The notes below the pieces were generated by a model, which made no database searches, was not told the DNA's origin, and worked only from the letters and a program-made list of their open reading frames with translations. Below are positions 1 through 7,883 of a stretch of DNA of 64,000 nt, in pieces (positions within the stretch are counted from its first letter, which is position 1; the number at the start of each line of letters is the position of its first letter). The position numbers were made by a program, and so were the translations under genes. Location: NCBI GenBank assembly GCA_021825945.1, contig JAKAFN010000001.1:372001-436000 (forward strand), read 5' to 3'. The DNA is from Pseudomonadota bacterium. GTDB taxonomy: Bacteria; Pseudomonadota; Gammaproteobacteria; Burkholderiales; Burkholderiaceae_F.

Positions 1-817
1 TCGTGAAGCTGCGCACGCATTCCCAGGCCGCATCGGCATCCATGACGTTGTTATACGAGAGTTCCTTGCCCTGGAGCTGGCGGTAGGACGCGAGCAAGCC
101 CTCGCCCACCACGGCGTCGCGGTAGAACGCGGCGTCCTGGTGCGGGTTTTCCCCGTAGCGCATGTCCTGCACCAGTTGCCACTGGCGCGTGAGGATGCGT
201 GGGAACATGCGGCGGGAGCCATCCTCATCGATGCCCGAAAGATAGGCGCTGATCGCACCGTCGTAGGCAGCGGTGTGCGCAAAGGCTTTGGTGGCGAGCT
301 CGAAGCGGGTTGCGGCGCCGACGGCGCCCGACGCGAGCAGTTCTTCGAGCACCCGGCGGTAATCCTGCGGATCCACGATCACCGTGACCGCGGCATGATT
401 CTTCGCTGCCGAGCGCAGCATCGCCGGGCCGCCGATGTCGATGTTTTCGATGGCATCGGCCAGGGTGCATCCCGGCTTGGCGACGGTCGCCTGGAACGGG
501 TAGAGGTTGACGGCGAGGATTTCAATCGGGGCGATCGCGTGCTGCGCCAGTGTCGCCATGTGCGCGGGATCGTCGCGCCGCGCGAGCAGGCCGCCGTGGA
601 TGTTCGGGTGCAGGGTCTTCACCCGCCCATCGAGCATTTCGGGGAAGCCGGTGATTTCCGCGACTTCGGTCACCGCGATGCCCGCGTCGGCGAGCAGCTT
701 CGCGGTGCCGCCGGTGGAGAGGATCCGGAAGCCGGATTGCACCAGGCCGCGGGCGAATTCCACGGCGCCGGACTTGTCGGACAGACTGATCAGCGCGGTG
801 CGGGTCGATGGGGACAT
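1..817 (-). CDS. purH: Bifunctional AICAR transformylase/IMP cyclohydrolase PurH (C-terminus cut by window edge)
   Basis: Catalyses the last two steps of IMP synthesis (formylation of AICAR, then cyclisation) in the cytoplasm. Read from position 817 the first 272 codons are present. They begin [17 protein letters not shown] and contain the MGS-like IMP-cyclohydrolase signatures [24 protein letters not shown] and [16 protein letters not shown], then the start of the transformylase half ([13 protein letters not shown]). The remaining roughly 250 residues lie beyond position 1. The ATG has an AAGGA site about nine bases upstream. Fis lies 84 bases upstream on the same strand; dusB-fis-purH is a familiar betaproteobacterial order, so it is probably the distal part of that operon. 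Confidence 0.96.
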   Translation of the reverse strand, partial: MSPSTRTALISLSDKSGAVEFARGLVQSGFRILSTGGTAKLLADAGIAVTEVAEITGFPEMLDGRVKTLHPNIHGGLLARRDDPAHMATLAQHAIAPIEILAVNLYPFQATVAKPGCTLADAIENIDIGGPAMLRSAAKNHAAVTVIVDPQDYRRVLEELLASGAVGAATRFELATKAFAHTAAYDGAISAYLSGIDEDGSRRMFPRILTRQWQLVQDMRYGENPHQDAAFYRDAVVGEGLLASYRQLQGKELSYNNVMDADAAWECVRSFT

Positions 818-901
818 GGATCGGTTTCCTTGCATGAGCGATGGTACGGGGGAGCATCGCGGGCACCCGGTCGGCACGCGCGACGAATCATGTGGCGCGG
901 T

Positions 902-1213
902 CTAGCAGATGTCGAAATCATGCAGCTTGCGCCGCAGTGTGTTGCGGTTGATTCCCAGCAGTTCGGCCGCTGCGGACTGGTTACCGGCACAGCGCGTCAG
1001 CGCGAACCGCAGCAGGGGCCGTTCCACTGCCCGCAACACCATCTCGTGCAGGGCATGGGGCGATGCGCCGTCCAGATTGGAAAGATACTCTTCCAGGTTC
1101 CGGAATACGCACTGCTCGATGCTTTCACCGATACTGTGCACACGATCGAGCGCAGCGCCGTCCTCGGTCTTGCAAGGGGGGCTGGGAATCGGGTCGGCGC
1201 GGTCGGTGGGCAC
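902..1213 (-). CDS. fis: Fis-family nucleoid DNA-binding protein
   Basis: Small DNA-bending nucleoid protein and transcription factor. The 103-residue product ends in a helix-turn-helix (ALTRCAGNQSAAAELLGINRN, then TLRRKL) that matches the C-terminal Fis/NtrC-type DNA-binding helix pair. The N-terminal part is charged and poorly conserved, as usual for Fis. Length is close to the usual 80-100 residues. It starts 12 bases after the dusB stop and precedes purH, as in other betaproteobacteria, so it is probably cotranscribed with dusB. NtrC-type activators share this helix but are far longer, so Fis is the best reading. Confidence 0.93.
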   Translation of the reverse strand: MPTDRADPIPSPPCKTEDGAALDRVHSIGESIEQCVFRNLEEYLSNLDGASPHALHEMVLRAVERPLLRFALTRCAGNQSAAAELLGINRNTLRRKLHDFDIC

Positions 1214-1225
1214 TTCGGGGAGTCC

Positions 1226-2245
1226 TTACTCGGACCGGGAAATGTACTCAAAAAACGGACTGCGTGCAGCGGCTTCTCCGAAAAAGATTTCGACTTCCCG
1301 ACGCTGGGCCACCGGACATTCGATTTCGTTGATCCGCCGTCCCGCTTCCCGCCCGCCGCGCAGGCCGCGCAGCCAGCCGTGAATGCGTTTGCGCGCGGTG
1401 CGTACGCCCTGGATGTCGTCGTGGTGGGCGTAATGTTCGTCCAGATAGGCGAGCAGCGCCGGTGTGACGTCGGCGATTCGCATCGGCGGCGCCGCGACGC
1501 CGTGTCGCAGGAGATGGTCGATTTCCCCGAAAATCCAGGGACGTTCGTGGGCGGCACGGCCGATCATCACGGCGTCGGCGCCGGTGTGCGCAAGTACGGC
1601 GCGGGCCGCTTCGGGGCCGTCGATGTCGCCGTTGGCGACCACCGGGATGGTCAGTTGCGACTTGACCTCGGCGATCGTGTCGTATTCGGCATGGCCCTGG
1701 AATCCGCAGGCCCGGGTACGGCCGTGGATGGTCAGCATCCGGATGCCGGCATCCTGCGCCATGCGGGCGATGCGCGGCGCATTGCGATGGGCCGGATCCC
1801 AGCCGGTGCGGATCTTCAGGGTGACGGGGGCGGTGACGGCCTGCACGACGGCATCCAGGATGCGGCCGACGAGTGCTTCGTCGCGCAGCAGGGCGGAGCC
1901 GCACGCGGCATTGCAGACTTTTTTTACCGGACAACCCATGTTGATGTCGATGATCTGCGCCCCGCGGTCGACGGCATCGCGGGCGGCATCGGCAAGCATC
2001 GTCGGATCGGCTCCTGCGAGTTGAACGGCAACCGGCTCGGCTTCGCCATCCATGCGCAGACGGCGGGCCGTTTTCCGGCTGCCACGCAGCCGCGCGTCCG
2101 AGGTGGTCATCTCGCCCACCGCGTATCCGGCACCGAAGGTCCGGAAGAGCCGGCGTAGGGGCAAGTCCGCGATGCCCGCCATCGGCGCCGCGAAGACGCG
2201 ATTGGAGATCCGGTGGGGGCCGATCTGCAAGGGTGCCTGGTCCAT
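1226..2245 (-). CDS. dusB: tRNA-dihydrouridine synthase B
   Basis: FMN enzyme reducing a uridine of the tRNA D-loop to dihydrouridine. The 339-residue product begins MDQAPLQIGPHRISNRV. It has the TIM-barrel flavin motif APMAGIADLPLRR (about residues 20-32), the catalytic cysteine in NMGCPVKKV (Cys105) and GSALL. Two further cysteines (111 and 115) lie just after the catalytic one. Later FMN-binding segments VTLKIRTGW, TIHGRTR and VVANGDI are present. The chosen ATG overlaps the upstream monooxygenase stop as TGATG and gives normal family length; a longer in-frame opening to 2518 lies inside that gene. Fis follows after 12 bases. Confidence 0.95.
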   Translation of the reverse strand: MDQAPLQIGPHRISNRVFAAPMAGIADLPLRRLFRTFGAGYAVGEMTTSDARLRGSRKTARRLRMDGEAEPVAVQLAGADPTMLADAARDAVDRGAQIIDINMGCPVKKVCNAACGSALLRDEALVGRILDAVVQAVTAPVTLKIRTGWDPAHRNAPRIARMAQDAGIRMLTIHGRTRACGFQGHAEYDTIAEVKSQLTIPVVANGDIDGPEAARAVLAHTGADAVMIGRAAHERPWIFGEIDHLLRHGVAAPPMRIADVTPALLAYLDEHYAHHDDIQGVRTARKRIHGWLRGLRGGREAGRRINEIECPVAQRREVEIFFGEAAARSPFFEYISRSE

Positions 2246-3444
2246 CAGACCCGGACTCCGAACATGAGCAGGCGAGCGAACGCCCGCCGCACATTCGGCA
2301 GGAGGTCGAGCGCGCCGAGTGCGGCCGAGCGCGCGACCGCGATCGGCAGGGGTGCCGAGGAAAAGAGCTGCGGCAGCATGCCGGTGAGGGCCGGCACCAC
2401 CGCGCGGTCGAGGCGACGCGTAGCTGCGTAGCGGGCCAAGGCGGCGGGGACGTCGTGCGTACGACGGATGTCGGTGCCGGCCATCGTGTCGGTCAGGCAG
2501 CCGACCAGGCATACGCAATCGCGTAGCCCCAGATTGAAGCCCTGTCCGGCGACGGGGTGCAGGACCTGGGCCGAGTTGCCGATGTGCACCAGACGGTGTT
2601 CACATACCCGGTCGATGCGGGTCGGCCGTAGCGGAAAGAGGTTGCGCGATCCGATGGCCGTGGGCGCAAGGAATCGCGGCCCCAGAGTTTGCGCGATCTC
2701 CCGCAGCAGCGGTTTCTCGGGCAGTTGATGCCGGGTGTGTGCGAGCGGCGACGGCAGACACCAGATCATGGACATCTGCCGGCGGCTTCCGGGAACCGGC
2801 AGCAGCGCAAACGGCCCATCGTCGGTGAAGCGCTCGAAGGCGTCACCCGGGGTCAGGCCGTCGAGGGTGAGATCGGCGAGCAGGGCATGGGATCGCACCG
2901 GTGCGGCGCCGATCGCGTTTCGGTGGCGGTCAGGCCCTCCTTCCGCATCGATCGCCAGAGCACAGGTGATCTCGGTATCGTTGTCGAGGGTGACGCAGAC
3001 GTGATCGGGATACTGTCGCAAACCGAGAACCCGCCGTGGGCGTTCCGAGACGATCCGCGGTTCGGCATCGATCGCGCGCGCAAGCGCGGCGACCAGGTCC
3101 GCGTACCAGACGGTGGCGCCGACCGGTGTCGTGCCGAAGCTCGGATCGTGGGTCGCATCACCTGCGTGGTCGGTCACGGGGGGGCCGAGGTGGGCGGCTC
3201 CGGCATGGCCGCGGGAACTGACATGGACGCGGCGGATCGGCGCCATCGGAAGGGTTCCGGCGCCGAGCAGGGTGTCGAGGATCTGCAGACTGCCGCGGGA
3301 AAGGGCCAGCAGGCGTCGGTCGCGCCGGAGATCCTCGATCGGGCGGGCGTCGTAGAGCGCGGCGGCGATGCCGCGCCGCGCCAGGAGCAGGGCTGTGACC
3401 ATGCCCACCGGGCCGCCGCCCAGGATCGCGATCCGGGATGTCAT
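2245..3444 (-). CDS. UbiH/UbiF/VisC-family FAD-dependent monooxygenase
   Basis: Probable aromatic-ring hydroxylase of ubiquinone synthesis, working at the cytoplasmic face of the membrane. The protein has an N-terminal dinucleotide-binding motif GGGPVGM (about residues 9-15), a central segment that would hold the substrate site, and the diagnostic C-terminal FAD motif HPVAGQGFNLGLRD. About 399 residues is normal for the family. Two starts are possible: ATG 3450 and ATG 3444. The latter has a GGA element at reasonable spacing and overlaps the murU stop as ATGA, so I chose it. Which ring position it hydroxylates (UbiH, UbiF, UbiI or a UbiM/UbiL-like enzyme) cannot be told from the sequence alone. 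Confidence 0.88.
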   Translation of the reverse strand: MTSRIAILGGGPVGMVTALLLARRGIAAALYDARPIEDLRRDRRLLALSRGSLQILDTLLGAGTLPMAPIRRVHVSSRGHAGAAHLGPPVTDHAGDATHDPSFGTTPVGATVWYADLVAALARAIDAEPRIVSERPRRVLGLRQYPDHVCVTLDNDTEITCALAIDAEGGPDRHRNAIGAAPVRSHALLADLTLDGLTPGDAFERFTDDGPFALLPVPGSRRQMSMIWCLPSPLAHTRHQLPEKPLLREIAQTLGPRFLAPTAIGSRNLFPLRPTRIDRVCEHRLVHIGNSAQVLHPVAGQGFNLGLRDCVCLVGCLTDTMAGTDIRRTHDVPAALARYAATRRLDRAVVPALTGMLPQLFSSAPLPIAVARSAALGALDLLPNVRRAFARLLMFGVRV

Positions 3445-4151
3445 ATGCATCCGAAAATTCTACGCAATCGGAGGGCCTCTTCACAGGCCGCCAGTTCCGC
3501 GGTCGTCCCGACATTGAACCATGCGCCGCCGAAGTGCTCGGCGCCCACCCGTCCGAGATCGACGAATCGGTACAGCCAAGGAAACAGCCGCGCCCGCGAT
3601 GGCGGCAGGTCGGCGAAGATCCGCGGGGCGAATAGGCCGATGTTGCCGTAGGTGAGCCGGGGTCCCGTGCGGGTCGCCGTTCCGTCGGGGGATCGGCCCA
3701 TGTCGCCGTCGGGATGGTAGGGCGGGTTGTCGACCAGGACGAGATGGGCGTCGAGGTCGCCGCCCGCGATGCGCTGCGCCGGGTCACGGAGGCCCCGGTA
3801 ATCGAACGTCGTCACGATGTCGCTGCTGGCGACGATGAACGGTTCATCCCCCAGCAGCGGCAGCGCGTGGACGATTCCGCCCAGCGTCTCGCGCGCGTCT
3901 TCCGCGCGCTCGCCTTCGCGGGCATACCGCAGTCGCGCGCCGTAGCGACTGCCGTCTCCCAGCGCGGGCTCGAACTGGTCGGGGAGATGCGCGGTATTGA
4001 TGACGATGTCTGCAAATCCCGCGCGCGCAAGTCCTTCGATCTGCCATTCGATCAGTCGCCTGCCGCCCACCGGCAGCAAGGGTTTGGGACAGGTGTCGGT
4101 CTGCGGCCGCAGGCGTTCGCCGCGGCCGGCGGCAAGGAGCAGCGCGCGCAT
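3441..4151 (-). CDS. murU: N-acetylmuramate alpha-1-phosphate uridylyltransferase MurU
   Basis: Transfers UMP to MurNAc-1-phosphate to give UDP-MurNAc in peptidoglycan salvage. The 236-residue protein starts with the nucleotidyltransferase signature LLLAAGRGERLRPQT followed by KPLLPVGG. It has ASSDIVT as the metal-binding acidic motif and ends with NVGTTAEL, all typical of short sugar-phosphate nucleotidyltransferases. The start at 4151 is one base after the amgK stop. Pairing with AmgK identifies it as MurU rather than a GlmU, RfbA or mannose-1-P guanylyltransferase. A longer in-frame opening upstream lies within amgK and is not used. Confidence 0.93.
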   Translation of the reverse strand: MRALLLAAGRGERLRPQTDTCPKPLLPVGGRRLIEWQIEGLARAGFADIVINTAHLPDQFEPALGDGSRYGARLRYAREGERAEDARETLGGIVHALPLLGDEPFIVASSDIVTTFDYRGLRDPAQRIAGGDLDAHLVLVDNPPYHPDGDMGRSPDGTATRTGPRLTYGNIGLFAPRIFADLPPSRARLFPWLYRFVDLGRVGAEHFGGAWFNVGTTAELAACEEALRLRRIFGCI

Positions 4152-4152
4152 G

Positions 4153-5325
4153 TCAGAACGTATATCCCTCTTCCCGCGCGCGGCCGTGGATGCGGTCGAG
4201 CAGGCGGGCAAGGGGCGTGAACGGGTCGTACCGTTCGGCCACGTGCTGGGCATGGCGGAGCACCACCGGCAGGTCTGCCAGGTAGCGATCCTTGCCGTCG
4301 CGGTGGTGGAGGCGCGCGAAAATCCCGAGCACCTTGAGGCTGCGCTGCAGTCCCATCCACTCGAGGTCCCGCCAGAATCGGCCGAAGTCGGCCGGAACCG
4401 GCAAGCCTTGCCGCCGTGCGCGTTCCCAATACCGGACGGCCCAGTCGATCTGCTGCGGCTCCGGCCATTCCACATAGGCGTCCCGAAGCAGCGATACCAG
4501 GTCGTAGGTGATGGGGCCGATCACCGCGTCCTGGAAATCCAGCACGCCGGGCTCCGCCGCCAGGTTTGGACCCGGAGCGGATGCGGAGCCCGGGCCCGAC
4601 CTCGACCGCGGAACGATCCCGACATCGGCGTCCGGAGCCATCAGATTGCGGCTGTGGTAGTCGCGATGGACGAACACCTGCGCCTGATCGAGCGCCGACA
4701 CGGCGAGGCGATCGCACGCCGCATCCAGCACGGCGCGCTCCGCCGGGCTCAGATCGATGCCCAGATGCCGCGCGACGTACCATTCCGGGAATAGCCGCAT
4801 TTCGGCCAGTAGGCGCTCGCGGTCGTAATGCGGCAAGGTCGTTCCGGCGACGGGAATGCCCTGCAAGCGGACCAGCGCCGCGATCGCGCCCTCGTACAAG
4901 TCCGGAATCCGCTCCGGCCGGGCCGCGATGGCCTCGGCGTAGGTCACATCGCCCAGGTCGCCCAGCAGCAGGAACCCGTGTTCCAGGTTGCGTTCGAGAA
5001 CGGCGGGCACCCGTACCCCCTGGCGCGCGAGCAGGTCGGCAACGAGCAGGAAGGGGCGGCAGTCCTCGTGTTGCGGCGGGGCATCCATGATGATCCAGGA
5101 GCGCTCCGTCCCGGCGGGGGGGCCGTCCTCCGTCTGACGGTCGATGCGGAAATACCGCCGGAAGCTGGCATCGCTCGATGCGGGCCGCAGACTGGTCGGA
5201 TCCAGGCTCCGGTTTGCCGGAAGGGATGCAAGCCACATGCGCAGCGCGCCGAGCCGCAGATCTTGGGGGGGGGGAGCCTCGTGCGACATGTCGGGGTTGG
5301 GGAGGGTTTCGGGACGATCCGCCAT
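4153..5325 (-). CDS. amgK: Anomeric MurNAc/GlcNAc kinase AmgK
   Basis: Phosphorylates the anomeric carbon of MurNAc (and GlcNAc) released from peptidoglycan, feeding MurU. The 390-residue protein is an aminoglycoside-phosphotransferase-fold kinase with the catalytic loop VHRDYHSRNLM (about 219-229) and metal-binding LDFQDAVIGPITYDLVSLL (262-280). Between them is a linker of about 30 residues rich in Ser, Gly and Pro, longer than I expect in AmgK. Codons 18-20 lie in a run of ten C (5265-5274). No good ribosome-binding site precedes the ATG at 5325; ATG at residue 13 is an alternative. It heads the minus-strand operon and is divergent from lptD, a common arrangement. Confidence 0.92.
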   Translation of the reverse strand: MADRPETLPNPDMSHEAPPPQDLRLGALRMWLASLPANRSLDPTSLRPASSDASFRRYFRIDRQTEDGPPAGTERSWIIMDAPPQHEDCRPFLLVADLLARQGVRVPAVLERNLEHGFLLLGDLGDVTYAEAIAARPERIPDLYEGAIAALVRLQGIPVAGTTLPHYDRERLLAEMRLFPEWYVARHLGIDLSPAERAVLDAACDRLAVSALDQAQVFVHRDYHSRNLMAPDADVGIVPRSRSGPGSASAPGPNLAAEPGVLDFQDAVIGPITYDLVSLLRDAYVEWPEPQQIDWAVRYWERARRQGLPVPADFGRFWRDLEWMGLQRSLKVLGIFARLHHRDGKDRYLADLPVVLRHAQHVAERYDPFTPLARLLDRIHGRAREEGYTF

Positions 5326-5353
5326 AATGGCGCGTTTTTTAACGTAAAACGAT

Positions 5354-5429
5354 CGTCATTGCGAGGGCAAAGCGCGAAGCAATCCCGCGTTTTCCGGATC
5401 GCCACGGCCCTGCTGGCCTCGCGATGACG
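5354..5429. repeat. REP-like palindromic repeat, copy A (amgK/lptD intergenic)
   Basis: Two imperfect arms face each other. The left arm begins CGTCATTGCGAGGGC and ends GCAATCC. The right arm, read on the opposite strand, begins CGTCATCGCGAGGCC and continues GCAGGGCCG. The same two arms occur at 35103-35244 in the opposite arrangement, and a decayed single arm at 43098-43130. It lies in the 175-base region between amgK and lptD. CGTCATTGCGAGG...GCAATCC is a widespread motif of dispersed proteobacterial repeats. Confidence 0.8.
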
Positions 5430-5500
5430 GTCGGCGTTTCCTCTTTTGGGGCGACGCGCGTCGCCGTCACCGCTAGAAGAATTTGGAATAGTACCGTCCC

Positions 5501-7876
5501 ATGCACCAGGGAAATCGAGATCCCGGACATCGCGTCGCCACCGCAGCGGTCGTCGCCGGACTCCTGCTGTCCGTGGTATCCGGCTGGGCGGATCCGGGAC
5601 CCGCCGTGGGGTTGCGGCTCGAGCGGGCCCTGGGCGCGGGACGCGGGCTGGCCACGGCCGGACAGGCCCCGCCGATCTATGCCCGTGCCGACCATGTCGT
5701 GGGCGCGATCGACGAAACGACGACGCTCATCGGTGCGGTCGAGTTGCGGCGTGCGGGAATGGTGTTGTTCGGCGACCGCGTCGTGTATGACATCGCGACC
5801 GACGAGGTCGACGCGCAAGGCCATGTCCGCCTCGTGGCCAAGAGTGCGATTTTCAACGCTCCGAGCTTGAAGTTCCAGGTCGAGGCGCAGACCGGGACGA
5901 TGCCCGATGCCAGCTACACCTACCCGGCGCGCCACGGCAGCGGCAAGTCGAACCTCATCGAGTTCCTGGGGGAAGGCAACGAGCGCATGCACGACGCGAC
6001 GTTCACCACCTGCGATCCCGACAACCCGTCCTGGTGGGTGAAGGCCGACACCCTGGATATCGATCAAGGCGATCAGGAAGCGACGGCCTATGCGGCGACG
6101 CTGTATTTCGGCGGCGTTCCGGTGATCGATTCGCCCTATTTCGATTTTCCGATCGGCGACGCGCGGAAGAGCGGCTTCCTGACTCCGGGGTACATGCAGA
6201 ACAGCCTGCTCGGGTCGGAATTCGTCATTCCCTACTACTGGAACATCGCGCCCAATTACGACTATACGTTCACCCCGTACATCCTCCCGAGCCGGGGCGT
6301 TTTGCTGAGCAACGATTTTCGCTTCCTGACGCCGGAAACCCAGGGGATCATCAACTACGACGTGATGCCGCATGACCGCGGGACGGGCACGATGCGCGAT
6401 CACACGGTGCTGTCGACGCAGTATGTCGGCGCCGCGGGACTTTCCGCGGGGATCAACTACAACCGCGTCTCGGACCCGAATTTCCTGATCGATTTTTCGC
6501 AGAACATCCTGGCATCGTCGCCGCAGGAACTGCCGCAGGAGGCGTACCTCAACTACGCGAAGACCTACTGGACGACGACGCTGCGGGTGCAGGAAAGCCA
6601 GACGCTCGTGCCGCTATTGTTGCCCTACGATCCGGGACCCTATCAACGGGTGCCCGATTTGACCGTCCAGGGACAGCATCTCGACTGGAACGGGTTCGAC
6701 GTGACCGGATTCTTCGATGCGACCCACTTCAACCACCCGGCGACCAATCCGTATTTCGTCGTGCCGGCGACGAATCCGAAATACGATGCCCCCGAGACAT
6801 TCAATCCGGGGTTCTATACGCAAAGCGGTTCGCGGTTCATCTTCAACCCGGAAGTGAGCTACCCGATCCTCTCGCCCGGATGGTTCATCATTCCGAAAGT
6901 GCAGTGGAACGCCACGTACTACCAGCTCGACCCGATGTACAACTACGGCAACACGTCGACCACCCGTACGGTGCCGACGGCGTCGTTCGATACCGGGCTG
7001 ATCTTCGATCGGCCGATCCACTGGCTCGGTGCGGACGCGCGGCAGACGCTGGAGCCGCGGATGTACTACGCCTTCGTTCCCTACCGCAACCAGTCGTTGC
7101 TGCCGAACTTCGACAGTACGGTGTCGGACCTCACGTTTGCGCAATTGTTCGCGCCGAACATTTTCACCGGCTATGACCGGATCGCGCAGGCCAACGAACT
7201 GACCACCGCTTTGACAAGCCGCGTCATCGACAGCGCCAGCGGCGCCGAGCGGCTGCGCGTCGGGATCGGGCAGCGCTTTTATTTCTCGCCCCAGATGGTG
7301 ACCCTGCCCGGCGTTCCCCCGACCACGAGCGCGACATCGGATACGCTGTTTCTCGCCGATGCGTCGATGGGCCGCAAGTGGAGCGTGAACATGAGCGTGG
7401 ACTACTCGACGGTAACCAGCCAGACGGCATTGGCTTCCTTCGGGCTGCACTGGCAGCCGCGGGAAGCCTCGGTGGTGAACTTCACCTATCAGTACGAGAC
7501 GCCGTACTACACCGGCTATCCGATCAACAACTACGGGCTTTCCACGCAGTGGCCGCTGTCGAAGAATTGGTACGGCGTCGGGGCATTGAACTACTCGATT
7601 GCCAACCGCAGTTGGGTCCAATCGCTGGCCGGACTCGAGTACCGTGCCGATTGCTGGGTGGGGCGGATGATATTCTCGCGCTACGCGATTCCCTACCCGG
7701 TCGCGACGGGGCAGTTCAACAATCTCTACACGACGACGTATTTCTTCCAGATTCAGCTGAACGGACTGGCCAGCGTCGGCTCCAATCCGATGAGCCTCCT
7801 GCAGAGTAACATCCTGGGCTATCAATCGATCAGCCCGCCGCGGCCTCCGCCGGGTCCGTTCGATTTCTACCAGTGA
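5501..7876 (+). CDS. lptD: LPS-assembly protein LptD
   Basis: Outer-membrane beta-barrel that inserts lipopolysaccharide into the outer leaflet together with LptE (encoded at 53754-54266). The 791-residue protein has a signal peptide (roughly 1-31, hydrophobic AAVVAGLLLSVVSG). A periplasmic OstA-type beta-jellyroll follows (YARADHVVGAIDETTTLIG onward, about 60-200), then the long barrel domain with regions such as YFDFPIGDARKSGF and GSEFVIPYYWNIAPNYD. The terminal strand region is YTTTYFFQIQLNGL. Cysteines in TTCDPDN and ADCWVG could form the interdomain disulfide, one pair rather than the two of E. coli. SurA follows after seven bases. Confidence 0.96.
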   Translation: MHQGNRDPGHRVATAAVVAGLLLSVVSGWADPGPAVGLRLERALGAGRGLATAGQAPPIYARADHVVGAIDETTTLIGAVELRRAGMVLFGDRVVYDIATDEVDAQGHVRLVAKSAIFNAPSLKFQVEAQTGTMPDASYTYPARHGSGKSNLIEFLGEGNERMHDATFTTCDPDNPSWWVKADTLDIDQGDQEATAYAATLYFGGVPVIDSPYFDFPIGDARKSGFLTPGYMQNSLLGSEFVIPYYWNIAPNYDYTFTPYILPSRGVLLSNDFRFLTPETQGIINYDVMPHDRGTGTMRDHTVLSTQYVGAAGLSAGINYNRVSDPNFLIDFSQNILASSPQELPQEAYLNYAKTYWTTTLRVQESQTLVPLLLPYDPGPYQRVPDLTVQGQHLDWNGFDVTGFFDATHFNHPATNPYFVVPATNPKYDAPETFNPGFYTQSGSRFIFNPEVSYPILSPGWFIIPKVQWNATYYQLDPMYNYGNTSTTRTVPTASFDTGLIFDRPIHWLGADARQTLEPRMYYAFVPYRNQSLLPNFDSTVSDLTFAQLFAPNIFTGYDRIAQANELTTALTSRVIDSASGAERLRVGIGQRFYFSPQMVTLPGVPPTTSATSDTLFLADASMGRKWSVNMSVDYSTVTSQTALASFGLHWQPREASVVNFTYQYETPYYTGYPINNYGLSTQWPLSKNWYGVGALNYSIANRSWVQSLAGLEYRADCWVGRMIFSRYAIPYPVATGQFNNLYTTTYFFQIQLNGLASVGSNPMSLLQSNILGYQSISPPRPPPGPFDFYQ

Positions 7877-7883
7877 GTTCCGG

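Noticed and set aside
140..2158. Long plus-strand open frame of 672 codons
   Set aside because: It lies antisense to purH, fis and dusB, has no family motif, and is explained by GC-rich codon usage leaving the opposite strand open.
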